DNA from: Lewinellaceae bacterium
GTDB lineage: Bacteria; Bacteroidota; Bacteroidia; Chitinophagales; Saprospiraceae
NCBI GenBank assembly: GCA_947476195.1
Contig: CANJPT010000015.1
Location: forward strand, 1-55,119
Length of the DNA stretch: 55,119 bases
Direction of reading: 5' to 3'
The notes beneath the pieces were generated by a model, which had not been told where the DNA came from, made no database searches, and worked only from the letters and a program-made list of their open reading frames with translations. Within the stretch, counting starts at the first letter, position 1, and the number at the start of each line of letters is the position of its first letter. The translations under genes and the position numbers were made by a program. Of this stretch, positions 16,549 to 24,723 are shown one piece after another.

Positions 16549-16977
16549 TTACTTTTTTAGTAGTCCGTTCAATTCCTCAAATAGATTTTCGATGGATTTT
16601 TCAACGGGTATATTTTTGTCTCCCCATAACAAGCGACTCAGGCTGTCGCAATCCTTGAATTCCAAAAAAGAATAGAGGTTACCCGGATGATTGTACTCCA
16701 TTTTAGCGAGCTCAGGAGAAGTGATCGTTTTGAAAAGGTCTTTGGCTTTTTTGGCTTTGGTTTTTCCAACGGCAGTAGTGTTTCCCATGATGTCCTGGCT
16801 AAAGATCTGGCCGTTTTCAAGCAAAATATGGGAAGTTTCTTTACCAACGAAACCTCCGCCATTGCCCCAGCGAATTTGTTTTTCAGGTAGGTTTCCGGTG
16901 GTATATTTCTGGTATTTACAGGCCAACGTAAACAAGGTAATAGCTGCAATAGTCAGCGAAAGGAGGATAATTTTCAT
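16549..16977 (-). CDS. Small lipoprotein of unknown function
   Basis: The 142-residue product has a lipoprotein signal (MKIILLSLTIAAITLFTLAC, Cys about 20). The mature part begins KYQKYTTGN and contains a Gly-rich motif, RWGNGGGFVGKETSH, followed by a mixed alpha/beta stretch rich in Lys. I have seen the WGNGGGF type of motif in small Bacteroidota lipoproteins but know no function for it. It converges with the EamA gene and lies 115 bp downstream of the purD stop, with a copy of the dispersed intergenic element just upstream. Confidence 0.75.
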   Translation of the reverse strand: MKIILLSLTIAAITLFTLACKYQKYTTGNLPEKQIRWGNGGGFVGKETSHILLENGQIFSQDIMGNTTAVGKTKAKKAKDLFKTITSPELAKMEYNHPGNLYSFLEFKDCDSLSRLLWGDKNIPVEKSIENLFEELNGLLKK

Positions 16978-17004
16978 GGAGGATCAATGTTTTAGGAGTG
17001 GCTG

Positions 17005-17060
17005 AATAATCAGTTAGATATTGGATTTGTAGTGTAAAACCTTAAAAATAATCTACTTGT
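17005..17060. repeat. Dispersed intergenic element, copy D (degenerate)
   Basis: TTGGATTTGTAGTGTAAAAC (17021-17040) aligns without gaps to the core of copy A and, with its left flank CAGTTAGATA, even better to copy E at 19959. It lies between purD and the small lipoprotein gene. Confidence 0.4.
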
Positions 17061-17092
17061 GTGGTTTTTGTTTCTGGCCACAGCTTTTTGTC

Positions 17093-18370
17093 TTAGCTGT
17101 CCATCAGATCCTTGCCAATATCACGTCTGAAATTTTTGCCTTCAAACTGAATCACGTTAGCATTTCGGTTTGATTTGCGCAAAGCACTCGGAATGTCTTT
17201 CCCCAGGCTGGTCAATGCAATGACCCTTCCTCCGGCCGTCACGCACTGCCCCCCTTTTATCGTGGTACCGGCATTAAAAGCAATGCCATCCTTCACAAGA
17301 TCCAGACCTGTGATGACTTTTCCTTTTTCATAATCGCCCGGATATCCTCCACTGACGAGGAACACGGTGGTAGCGGTCCGTTTGTCGGTTCTGATTTTGA
17401 CGCGCCCCAGAGTGCCCTTTGCGCAATTTTCGAACAAGGTAAGGAGGTCGTTTTTGAGGCGTGGCAGTACAACTTCCGTTTCCGGGTCGCCCATTCTGCA
17501 GTTGTATTCGATGACTAAAGGCTCGCCTCCTACGCTGATGAAACCGAAGAAAATGAACCCTTTGTACGGGATTTTTTCTTTTCTCAATCCCTCCACGGTA
17601 GGGCGAATGACCCTGTCTTCCACTTTTTGCCACATCAAAGCATCCACAAAAGGAACCGGGCTTACAGCACCCATGCCACCCGTATTGGGTCCGGTATCGC
17701 CTTCTCCGATGCGCTTGTAGTCTTTAGCTTCTGGCAGAATTTTATAAGTTTTGCCGTCGGTGAGCACAAAAACGCTGAATTCAATGCCCGTTAAGAATTC
17801 TTCTACTACTACACGGGCACTGGCAGTACCAAATTTTCCATCAAGCATTTCCCGCATCTCTGCGGCGGCTTCTGCGTGACTTTGGCAGATGACCACGCCT
17901 TTTCCTGCTGCCAAACCATCAGCCTTTAGCACGATGGGCAGCGCGTGACTTTTTAAATACGCCAAACCAGCTTCCAGGGTTTCTGCGGTAAATTCCTGAT
18001 AGGCAGCCGTTGGGATTTTGTGCCGAAGCATAAATTGCTTGCTCCAGGCCTTACTTCCTTCCAATACCGCCCCAGCTTTTGAAGGACCGATCAGGGGAAT
18101 TTTTTTCAAAGATTCATGTGCCTGAAAATAATCCCAGATACCACGCACAAGCGGCTCTTCCGGTCCGACCACGACCATATCGATTTGATTTTCAAGTACC
18201 AATTTTTTAACAGCAAGAAAATCCAAAGGGTCGATCGGCACATTTTGTCCGTAGGCTGAAGTGCCGGCATTGCCAGGACCGATGAATAGTTGGGCGCAGC
18301 GTTTGCTTTGGGCGAGTTTCCAGGCAAAAGCATGTTCACGGCCTCCAGAGCCGAGGATAAGAATACGCAA
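17093..18370 (-). CDS. purD: Phosphoribosylamine-glycine ligase PurD
   Basis: PurD (GAR synthetase) joins phosphoribosylamine and glycine with ATP in step two of purine synthesis. The protein is an ATP-grasp enzyme: RILILGSGGREHAFAWKLA at the N-terminus, GPSKAGAVLEGSKAWSK, the ATP-binding VLKADGLAAGKGVVI, and EYNCRMGDPETEVVLPRL with metal ligands. I take TTG at 18370 as start, giving 426 residues beginning exactly at the family's first strand. An in-frame ATG at 18442 would add 24 residues (MAAGWACWIAFINQLL) unlike other PurD proteins. The gene is monocistronic on the minus strand. Confidence 0.95.
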   Translation of the reverse strand: MRILILGSGGREHAFAWKLAQSKRCAQLFIGPGNAGTSAYGQNVPIDPLDFLAVKKLVLENQIDMVVVGPEEPLVRGIWDYFQAHESLKKIPLIGPSKAGAVLEGSKAWSKQFMLRHKIPTAAYQEFTAETLEAGLAYLKSHALPIVLKADGLAAGKGVVICQSHAEAAAEMREMLDGKFGTASARVVVEEFLTGIEFSVFVLTDGKTYKILPEAKDYKRIGEGDTGPNTGGMGAVSPVPFVDALMWQKVEDRVIRPTVEGLRKEKIPYKGFIFFGFISVGGEPLVIEYNCRMGDPETEVVLPRLKNDLLTLFENCAKGTLGRVKIRTDKRTATTVFLVSGGYPGDYEKGKVITGLDLVKDGIAFNAGTTIKGGQCVTAGGRVIALTSLGKDIPSALRKSNRNANVIQFEGKNFRRDIGKDLMDS

Positions 18371-18442
18371 AGAATTTGTTGTGGCCAAGGTGGTCAAAAG
18401 TTGATTAATAAATGCTATCCAGCATGCCCACCCGGCAGCCAT

Positions 18443-18942
18443 TTTTTAGCAGGCCGGCAGACAAAGGCAGTAAAAGTGCGAAGGTAAAGCACGGTGGTTA
18501 AAAGGAATGATTTCTGGTGCAACGGTGCAAGAATATGATTGTCGGGCACTTGATTGGGTAGCCCGAATACAAATTGCGGCAGTATAGGATGGCACTTTGG
18601 CATTATTTCCGGCCAATTTCTTTCAGAGGATGTCTATCCTGTATGGAAAAACCTACATTATTACCTTGCACGATAACTATGTAATGATGCTTCAGGTTGC
18701 GCCCAATCCAACCTCAGGATGTACAGAAGTGAGCCTCCCGGATAGTGCTGTAGGCTGGTTTTTGGGATACAATACAAGTGGGCAAAAGATAAAACCCCGT
18801 TATATACCACCCGAAACCCCCAAACTATCACCTAACAGGATAGTAAATCAATAGGCGTTGCCAGAGTATAGGTGTTGCGCTCATTTTTATCTTCTAAAGA
18901 AAAGGGTTCTTGAAAACCTGCAAGTTTTTGTAAACACTTAAC
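18443..18942. other. Gene-poor stretch between purD and metF
   Basis: Apart from the T9SS-tail fragment, I see only a weak hairpin TCGGGC...GCCCGA near 18541-18566 and AT-rich sequence. No promoter box or RNA gene could be supported. Confidence 0.6.
18597..18854 (+). pseudogene. Orphan fragment resembling a T9SS type A sorting domain
   Basis: The short frame contains LQVAPNPTSGCTEVSLPDSA and then YNTSGQKIKPRYIP. This is the layout of a type A sorting domain: V-PNP-S near the start, a strand, then Y-x-x-x-G-Q. The usual closing strands (G-Y-x-x) and C-terminal Lys are missing, and there is no signal peptide or cargo domain in front. It lies in a 570-bp region without other genes between purD and metF, so it is best read as the decayed tail of a lost T9SS substrate. 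A very small expressed protein is possible but unlikely. Confidence 0.5.
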
Positions 18943-19899
18943 CTAAGCCACCGTACCCGCAATCTTCTTCACCGTCTCCGTATCACCCATCGTATAATAG
19001 TGCAAACAAGGCACCCCGGCAGCTTTCAGTTCTTTCGACTGCTGGGCACACCATTCGATGCCTACTTGCTTTACCGCTGCATCGTCTTTAGCTTTGAGCA
19101 CTTCGCTTACCAAGTCCTCGGGCAGATTGATAAAGAATTTACGCGGGATAGAATTCAGTTGATATTTTTTAGTCAGTGGTTTTAAGCCTGGTACGATGGG
19201 TACGTCAATGCCGGCAGCCCGGCAGGCCTCTACATAGGCGAAGTAGTTTTTATTGTCGTAAAACATTTGTGTCACGATATAGCCTGCGCCGGCGTCCACT
19301 TTTTCTTTGGTAAAATGAAGATCCGTGGCAAAATTCGGCGACTCAAAATGTTTCTCCGGGTAGCCTGCTATACCGATGCAAAAATCAGTTGGCTCACCAT
19401 TCTGGATGTTGAGATCCTGATACTTGCCCTGATTCATGCCGCCAATCTGGCGTACGAGATCAAGTGCATATTTGTGTCCATCGACCTGAGGGATAAACTT
19501 GTCTTCAAACTGCCGCGCATCGCCGCGCAGTGCCAATACATTGTTGATACCCAGAAAATTAAGGTCAATCAAGGCATTTTCTGTTTCTTCTACTGAAAAT
19601 CCCCCGCAAATCAGGTGTGGCACCGAATCCACGCCATACCTGTGCATGAGCGCAGCACAAATGCCCACCGTGCCGGGTCGCTTCCGGATGGCTGATTTTT
19701 CGTAGTATCCCGAAGGCCGCTGGTTGTAAATAAACTCTTCGCGGTGGTAGGTCACATCAATAAAAGGCGGTTTGAACTCCATCAAAGCATCCAGGGTATT
19801 GAAGATAGCCTGCATACTTCCTCCTTTCAGGGGCGGGAGCACCTCGAAGGAAACCAGGGTTTTATTCTTTGATTTTTGAAAATGTTCAGTTACTTTCAC
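18943..19899 (-). CDS. metF: Methylenetetrahydrofolate reductase MetF
   Basis: MetF reduces 5,10-methylene-THF to 5-methyl-THF for methionine synthesis, using FAD in a TIM barrel. The 318-residue protein starts MKVTEHFQKSKNKTLVSFEV, where the Glu of SFEVLPP matches the catalytic Glu. Other marks are PPFIDVTYHREE, NNVLALRGDARQ, FCIGIAGYPEKH, YIVTQMFYDNKNYF and VPIVPGLKPLTKKYQL. Length is typical of bacterial MetF. Its 5' leader carries a 15-nt tandem repeat and a 24-bp inverted repeat, which separate it from the glycosyltransferase gene upstream on the same strand. Confidence 0.96.
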   Translation of the reverse strand: MKVTEHFQKSKNKTLVSFEVLPPLKGGSMQAIFNTLDALMEFKPPFIDVTYHREEFIYNQRPSGYYEKSAIRKRPGTVGICAALMHRYGVDSVPHLICGGFSVEETENALIDLNFLGINNVLALRGDARQFEDKFIPQVDGHKYALDLVRQIGGMNQGKYQDLNIQNGEPTDFCIGIAGYPEKHFESPNFATDLHFTKEKVDAGAGYIVTQMFYDNKNYFAYVEACRAAGIDVPIVPGLKPLTKKYQLNSIPRKFFINLPEDLVSEVLKAKDDAAVKQVGIEWCAQQSKELKAAGVPCLHYYTMGDTETVKKIAGTVA

Positions 19900-19912
19900 T
19901 TGTACGTGATTG

Positions 19913-19957
19913 GTGATTAGTTTATAGGTGATTGGTTTATGGGTGATTGGTTTGCAT
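19913..19957. repeat. Three tandem 15-nt repeats upstream of metF
   Basis: GTGATTAGTTTATAG, GTGATTGGTTTATGG and GTGATTGGTTTGCAT follow one another without gaps, starting 13 bp before the metF start codon. The last copy forms most of the left arm of the inverted repeat 19934-20030. Confidence 0.8.
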
Positions 19958-20030
19958 CAGTTTGATATTTGATTTGTCCTTTAAAGGAAGTAGGGATACC
20001 AAGATTATGCAAACCAATCACCCATAAACC
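19934..20030. repeat. 24-bp perfect inverted repeat between the glycosyltransferase gene and metF
   Basis: The arm GGTTTATGGGTGATTGGTTT plus GCAT (19934-19957) is the exact reverse complement of 20007-20030, 49 nt apart. The loop holds a core related to the dispersed intergenic element (TTTGATTTGTCCTTTAAAGG, near 19969). It may form a hairpin in the transcript from the upstream gene. Confidence 0.8.
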
Positions 20031-20036
20031 TAAACA

Positions 20037-21986
20037 TCATTTCTGGGCGGCTGCCCGCTTCCTGAATTCTGCCGCCTGGATTGGTTGGTGGATGGCTTCC
20101 CGGATTTCTGCAATAGATTCAAGGGTCCGGATATCCTCGTATTGGCGATTCAGTGCGTAATTGAGGAAGTCCAGGGCTGTTGATGGGTCATTTTTCTTTT
20201 TCCAGTAGAATTCATAGCCCACCCGGTAGCAGAAAGACATGTACTTATCCGCGTTGGAGCCATCCAGATATTTCATGTAGGCGGCGAGGTTGGCCCTGAA
20301 GGTACCGTTGTACGGTATTTTTTCTACCACGTCTTCTGCGACGTGAAAGAACTTATCGAGTTGGTGGTCAAGGTCGAAACGAGCCGCTGCCACATTGAAT
20401 TTCATAATTAGCGCGGCGCCATATTTTGGATTTATTTCCAGCGAGCGCTTGATGTGGTATTCCATTTCGGTCACCAATTTTTCACGAATTTCCGGATCTT
20501 TTTCTTTGGTGTATTTTTCTTCATAAAGCCCGGTTGTATAGAAACAGTGGGAGCGGGCGCTCCCTTCTGAAACCTGCACAGCGGCACGGTTGAGGGTAAA
20601 TCCAGTTTGCCAGTCAGGAATACGCGTGACTACCCGAAAAACATATAAACCAGCAATGGTGGCAAAGACCATCATGCCCAATGGATAGGCTGAGTTTGAT
20701 TTTTCCTTGATCCATTGAGGTAGTTTTATGGCAAAAAACCAACCCGCCAGCAGGCAAAAGGCCACTGAAGGCATGTATAAAAAGCGTTCGTTCATGAATG
20801 TACCTACTTTCACAAACAGATTGGAAACAATGCTAAGCGTCAACAGATAAAATAAAATGGCGTAGGCTGGAACGCTGCGCTTGCGGATGTTCCAGACAGC
20901 CCAAAGACCCATAGCTACATGGGTAGTGATTCCTAAGATAGCCCGCCAGTCAGACCAGCTTACTTTAGGCACGTGGTAGGGGTAGTAATCAATGGTAAGC
21001 GGGTGTGGTACAAAGAGTAATTTCAGGTACCAGGCCAGCGTAAGGAAAATTGTGGCCTTTTCTTCACCGCCTGTCATGCCGTAAAACGGGTTGTTCATGA
21101 TATCGTTGTCGGTGAGCTTTCCCGGGTCGAGCATATAGCCCAGCGCATTGAAGCGTGCCCAAATAAATAGCGCGGCAGCAGCCAGAAGCGGCAAGGTGGC
21201 CAGAAGAATCCGCCCAAAGGATACTCTGGTAAAAAACCACACTGTAAGCGGGATAACCGCCACAAAGGTTAGGGCGTTTTCTTTGGCGAACATGGCCAAC
21301 AGTAAAAAAATGCCCGAAAGCAGCAGCCACCACCAACCTTTGGTATCAAAATATTTTAAAGTGGCCCAAAGTGTGCCCAGTCCGCCGAGCAAGGCCAGAA
21401 TCTCGTCTCGACCTTTGATGTTCGCCACACATTCTACGTGTAGCGGATGAAGGATAAATAAAGCAGATGCGATAAAGGCAACGCTGAAGTACCATTTTCC
21501 ACCCTCGCCAATGGGGAAAAGGCCGAGCAGGACCCGGTACATTAAAATACCAGTCAATCCATATAGCAATACATTGAAAAAGTGGCCAATAAAAGGCTTA
21601 TCCGGCCCAAAAAAACCAACTTCCATCGCAAACGTGGCCAGCGATAACGGACGGTAACGACCGCCCTCCAGCAAAAATTTTTGCTCTTTGAAATAGCCCA
21701 TGAAGCTATCAGAGCTGAAGATCTGCCTGATTCCGGAAAATCCTTTCAGTACATACTCATTCTTCCAATAGGTCATCTCGTCATCGAGCACATAACCATA
21801 GTGAAGGCCTATGAAATAAAGTGCAAAGGCGAGTGCCAACAGGGTCAATGCTGGCAGCCAATGATTACTCCAAAAGCCGGGACTAAAGGTCTCTGTAAGG
21901 GGTGTGGGTGCTGCTTTTCCTTTTTTTGGTGAAGCAGACGTATTTTTTTGAGCTTGGGGAAGCTTGGATTTGCTTTTAGCAGCCAT
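20037..21986 (-). CDS. TMTC-like membrane glycosyltransferase with C-terminal TPRs
   Basis: The 649-residue protein has a Lys-rich cytoplasmic start (about residues 1-30) and then about ten transmembrane helices to about residue 465. The first periplasmic loop carries the acidic GT-C motif HYGYVLDDEM and GGRYRPLSLATFAMEVGFFG; a second loop has HPLHVECVANIKGRDEIL. These are hallmarks of the Bacteroidota GT39-like/TMTC proteins that use lipid-phosphate sugars to O-mannosylate secreted proteins. Residues about 490-640 are helical with TPR-like pairs (IREKLVTEMEYHIKRSLEINP). Part of the gene occurs again as a decayed copy upstream at 22276-22500. The start ATG lies 26 nt after a TACTTTTG promoter box. 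Confidence 0.82.
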   Translation of the reverse strand: MAAKSKSKLPQAQKNTSASPKKGKAAPTPLTETFSPGFWSNHWLPALTLLALAFALYFIGLHYGYVLDDEMTYWKNEYVLKGFSGIRQIFSSDSFMGYFKEQKFLLEGGRYRPLSLATFAMEVGFFGPDKPFIGHFFNVLLYGLTGILMYRVLLGLFPIGEGGKWYFSVAFIASALFILHPLHVECVANIKGRDEILALLGGLGTLWATLKYFDTKGWWWLLLSGIFLLLAMFAKENALTFVAVIPLTVWFFTRVSFGRILLATLPLLAAAALFIWARFNALGYMLDPGKLTDNDIMNNPFYGMTGGEEKATIFLTLAWYLKLLFVPHPLTIDYYPYHVPKVSWSDWRAILGITTHVAMGLWAVWNIRKRSVPAYAILFYLLTLSIVSNLFVKVGTFMNERFLYMPSVAFCLLAGWFFAIKLPQWIKEKSNSAYPLGMMVFATIAGLYVFRVVTRIPDWQTGFTLNRAAVQVSEGSARSHCFYTTGLYEEKYTKEKDPEIREKLVTEMEYHIKRSLEINPKYGAALIMKFNVAAARFDLDHQLDKFFHVAEDVVEKIPYNGTFRANLAAYMKYLDGSNADKYMSFCYRVGYEFYWKKKNDPSTALDFLNYALNRQYEDIRTLESIAEIREAIHQPIQAAEFRKRAAAQK

Positions 21987-22011
21987 AGGATCAGATTCAT
22001 AATTGAAGTTG

Positions 22012-22019
22012 CAAAAGTA
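22012..22019 (-). promoter_or_regulatory. -7 promoter box of the TMTC-like gene
   Basis: Read on the minus strand this is TACTTTTG, an exact TAnnTTTG match ending 25 nt before the start codon. No clear TTTG -33 element is present at the expected distance. Confidence 0.5.
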
Positions 22020-22094
22020 GAATGATTGACAGCATTTTTTGCCGACACTTATTAGATCTGTATGTAGATCAGCAATTTATTAGTCTGGCGTGGT

Positions 22095-22270
22095 CTACTT
22101 TGGTTTCATGCGCAAGATACCTGGCCGGGTGCCGCGCTTGTTTCTTTTGACTAAACGCCTATTAAAACTAGGGTAACCGCTTGATTTTCTTTGCTTTAAA
22201 GGCGAATTTTTGAATGCTTGGTCAAAAGATATAAGCGCGGTACCGTTAGGTTGGGGTGCTTTTTGCAGTG
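22095..22270 (-). pseudogene. Possible remnant of a TnpB-like transposase
   Basis: The frame reads TALISFDQAFKNSPLKQRK followed by SSGYPSFNRRL. TnpB/OrfB proteins of IS200/IS605 elements carry a similar stretch, DxAFKNFF followed by a basic run and GYPxFK. The fragment has no start, catalytic part or end, and it abuts the decayed glycosyltransferase copy. The match is short, so this is a tentative call; it would explain how the duplicate arrived. Confidence 0.3.
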
Positions 22271-22275
22271 TTCTA

Positions 22276-22500
22276 ATAAAATGCCCGAAAGCAGCAGCCA
22301 AATCCAACCTTTGGTATGAAAATATTTTAAGTGGCGCCTAGTCCGCCGAGCAAGGCCAGTATCTCGTCCCGACCTTAGATATTCGCCGCATAATCTACGT
22401 GCAGCGTATGCACGATAGACAGGGCAGACTCGAAAAAGCAACAATGAACGACCATTTTCCGACCTCACCAGTAGGAAAAAAGCCCAGCAAAGCCCGGACA
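22276..22500 (-). pseudogene. Decayed partial copy of the TMTC-like glycosyltransferase gene
   Basis: About 225 bp align to 21308-21541 inside the intact gene: for example ATGCCCGAAAGCAGCAGCC, CAACCTTTGGTAT, AAAATATTTTAA, and CAGTCCGCCGAGCAAGGCCAG-like blocks recur in the same order. The copy has several small deletions that break the frame and many substitutions. One stretch still translates as FHTKGWIWLLLSGIL against FDTKGWWWLLLSGIF in the gene. It ends beside the aminotransferase stop codon. Confidence 0.85.
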
Positions 22501-22504
22501 TTTC

Positions 22505-23629
22505 CTAAAGCCCCTTATCCTTCTGCAGATAGGTCTCCAAAACCTCCAAAACAACAGGCATGTTTTCCCGGCCGAAACCGATTCTTGTATGCTTGTGCCC
22601 GTACTCAAATGTTTCAGAGGGCAGGAGCATGATACCCGTGTTGCGAACCAGTTTTTCTGCAAAGTCCATGGCAGTTCCTTTAACATTCAACTTTACAAAG
22701 GCTGTTGAACCGGAATTTGGCTTTATAAAATCACAAAAATTTCTGTTCCTATGCTGGAATTGCTCAAAAACGGAGATGTTTTTCTTGATTTTTTCTAAAT
22801 TTGGCTGGATAAATTTTTCCATATTGTTTAAAGCGATCGTTGCCAGAATTTCACTGGTCGAACTATTGCAGATGGAGAGATAGTCTTTATAGCTTTCTAC
22901 TTTTTTTAGGATATCCTTGTTTTTAGACGTCAACCAACCTAAGCGCAAACCTGCCAGCCCAAAGGTCTTGGCGGTACCCCAGAGACTAATCGCATTTTCA
23001 TACAGGTCACACGCAGAAGGCAAATCTACGTTAGGCTTATGATCTAAAAAACGATACATTTCATCAGAAAAGAGCAGGATTCCGTTTGCGCGTGCGATGG
23101 ATATGATATCTTTATACGAATCAAGATCCGGACTAAATCCGGTAGGATTATGCGGAAAGTTGATCACAATTAGCCTGGTATTTGTTCTTATCAGGTTTTT
23201 TAAGTCTGCTGGGTCATAGTACCAAGGTCCATCGTTTTGAGTGGGTTCCCAAAACGAAATGTCACAGCCCAGATCTTTGGCCACCTGATACAAGGACTGA
23301 TACATGGGCGCCATACAGATCACATGATCGCCGGCATTCAGCACCACATTCATCAGGATAAAATTGGCTTCCCCGGGCGAGGATACCACGACCTCATCCA
23401 GGTCGATCGTTTGGTAATGGGGCAGGATGGATTGCCGCAAGGATTCACTTCCCAGGGTTTCTGTGTAGCCCAATTTTAGGTTGTTCCAATGCTCCAGCTC
23501 CTCATTTGAAGCAAGGTTTAGCACGTACTTCATGGAGTACCCGTCGCAGTCTGAACTGGACAACAGGTATTTGGCGGTGAATTCATATCGCGCAAAATAA
23601 CGTTCAACTTTAAAATCTTTTAAATGCAT
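22505..23629 (-). CDS. PLP-dependent aminotransferase, class I/II fold
   Basis: This 374-residue fold-type I enzyme carries the full PLP site: N161 in FPHNPTG, D189 and Y192 in LLFSDEMYRF, the Schiff-base Lys K221 in WGTAKTFGLAGLRLGW, R229, and a C-terminal substrate Arg in HTRIGFGRENMP. The start MHLKDFKVERYFARYEF and the early ASNEELEHWN differ from the common aspartate aminotransferases and resemble the group that includes capreomycidine synthase. The amino donor and product cannot be told. It is alone on its strand: the cyclophilin gene diverges upstream, and decayed sequence lies directly downstream. Confidence 0.88.
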   Translation of the reverse strand: MHLKDFKVERYFARYEFTAKYLLSSSDCDGYSMKYVLNLASNEELEHWNNLKLGYTETLGSESLRQSILPHYQTIDLDEVVVSSPGEANFILMNVVLNAGDHVICMAPMYQSLYQVAKDLGCDISFWEPTQNDGPWYYDPADLKNLIRTNTRLIVINFPHNPTGFSPDLDSYKDIISIARANGILLFSDEMYRFLDHKPNVDLPSACDLYENAISLWGTAKTFGLAGLRLGWLTSKNKDILKKVESYKDYLSICNSSTSEILATIALNNMEKFIQPNLEKIKKNISVFEQFQHRNRNFCDFIKPNSGSTAFVKLNVKGTAMDFAEKLVRNTGIMLLPSETFEYGHKHTRIGFGRENMPVVLEVLETYLQKDKGL

Positions 23630-23931
23630 GTATCCTGGATAGTTTTATCGTGACTTAAAATTACAGCGAAAATTGTTTGATAGACATTTAAGATGTTTGA
23701 TCATTAGCGAAGTCTTACCAATAAATAACGGATGCCGAGCCTCACTATCGCAAATCCTATATCAGAACAGAATAAATGTAAGAAAAAGGCTCGCAGCCCA
23801 AGCTCCAGCATTGCTACCTTTGCCTTGTGGATGTGTATCCGGGCGAAAAACCAGCTTTATGGTGTTGAAGCACAGACAATTCCCCCACAAGTATATTTAA
23901 AACAACCGTACAAAAAATTTTAACTATAAAA
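23630..23931. other. Divergent intergenic region before the cyclophilin gene
   Basis: About 300 bp without a convincing gene. It contains one exact -7 box (23815-23822). Short frames here show no family resemblance. Confidence 0.6.
23815..23822 (+). promoter_or_regulatory. -7 promoter box, probable cyclophilin promoter
   Basis: TACCTTTG matches TAnnTTTG exactly. No -33 TTTG is evident, and it would give a leader of about 100 nt before the ATG at 23932. Confidence 0.35.
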
Positions 23932-24432
23932 ATGAAGGTTCAACTGACCACATCCATGGGTGTTATCACCCTCTCGCTGAATGCCGAAAAAGCACCCCTG
24001 ACGGTAGAGAATTTTGTCAAATATGTCAATGCCGGCCATTACAATGGCACCATCTTTCACCGTGTGATCAATGATTTTATGGTCCAGGGCGGAGGTATGG
24101 ATGCTCAAATGAACTCCAAGCCCAGCGGAACGCCCATTAAAAATGAAGCCAATAATGGCTTGCTGAATTCAAAGTACAGCATTGCCATGGCCCGCACCGG
24201 TGATCCTCATTCCGCAACTGCGCAGTTTTTTATCAATGTAAAGGACAATGCGTTCTTAAACCACAGTGGAGAGAACCAGCACGGCTGGGGCTACTGCGTT
24301 TTTGGAGAGGTTGTTGAAGGACAGGAGATTTTGGATGCGATGAAGGTGGTTCCAACCGGCCGCTTTGGCGGATATGATGACGTGCCTAAGGAGGCGATTG
24401 TAATAGAATCGGCGGTGGTGCTTGAAGGCTGA
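23932..24432 (+). CDS. Peptidyl-prolyl cis-trans isomerase, cyclophilin type
   Basis: Cyclophilins catalyse proline isomerisation during protein folding. The 166-residue protein is a single cyclophilin domain with no signal peptide, so it is cytoplasmic (PpiB-like). It shows the catalytic Arg in TIFHRVINDFMVQGG, followed by SIAMARTGDPHSATAQFFIN and the Trp-containing HGWGYCVFGEVVEG. Starts at ATG 23932 (MKVQLTTSMGVITLSLN). The gene is followed by a near-perfect hairpin terminator. Confidence 0.94.
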   Translation: MKVQLTTSMGVITLSLNAEKAPLTVENFVKYVNAGHYNGTIFHRVINDFMVQGGGMDAQMNSKPSGTPIKNEANNGLLNSKYSIAMARTGDPHSATAQFFINVKDNAFLNHSGENQHGWGYCVFGEVVEGQEILDAMKVVPTGRFGGYDDVPKEAIVIESAVVLEG

Positions 24433-24491
24433 GGATTTGCGGGCTCCGATTACATGATCTGCGATTTTCGATTGGATTTGGGAAGGCGGAT

Positions 24492-24543
24492 TTCAATAAA
24501 AAATGTCGGCGTGACTTTAGGTTGCGCCGACATTTTTATTGAA
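24492..24543. terminator. Hairpin terminator after the cyclophilin gene
   Basis: TTCAATAAAAAATGTCGGCG pairs with CGCCGACATTTTTATTGAA: 19 bp with one bulged A and a 13-nt loop. A/T runs on both sides make it usable in both directions; it lies between convergent genes. Confidence 0.88.
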
Positions 24544-24560
24544 TGGAAATGATTTGGTTT

Positions 24561-24673
24561 GTCGGCACAGCCGACGGTTAATAGTAGGTACGCACAAGGC
24601 TTTCAGCCTTTGTGCCAGCGTATAAATGCTTAACCTGGTGAAACCATAACTTCAATTATGTTTTCACGGTTAA
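24561..24673. repeat. Three further hairpins between cyclophilin gene and secreted-protein gene
   Basis: GTCGGC-ACA-GCCGAC at 24561-24575; GCACAAGGCT-TTC-AGCCTTTGTGC at 24592-24615 with one bulge; and TTAACCTGGTGAAACCATAA pairing with TTATGTTTTCACGGTTAA across 24630-24673 with small bulges. Together with the terminator just upstream this makes four hairpins in 182 bp. Confidence 0.75.
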
Positions 24674-24723
24674 AAAACAGTCGTAAAATTTATTCCCTGA
24701 TATGCATTACTGAAGCCAACAGC

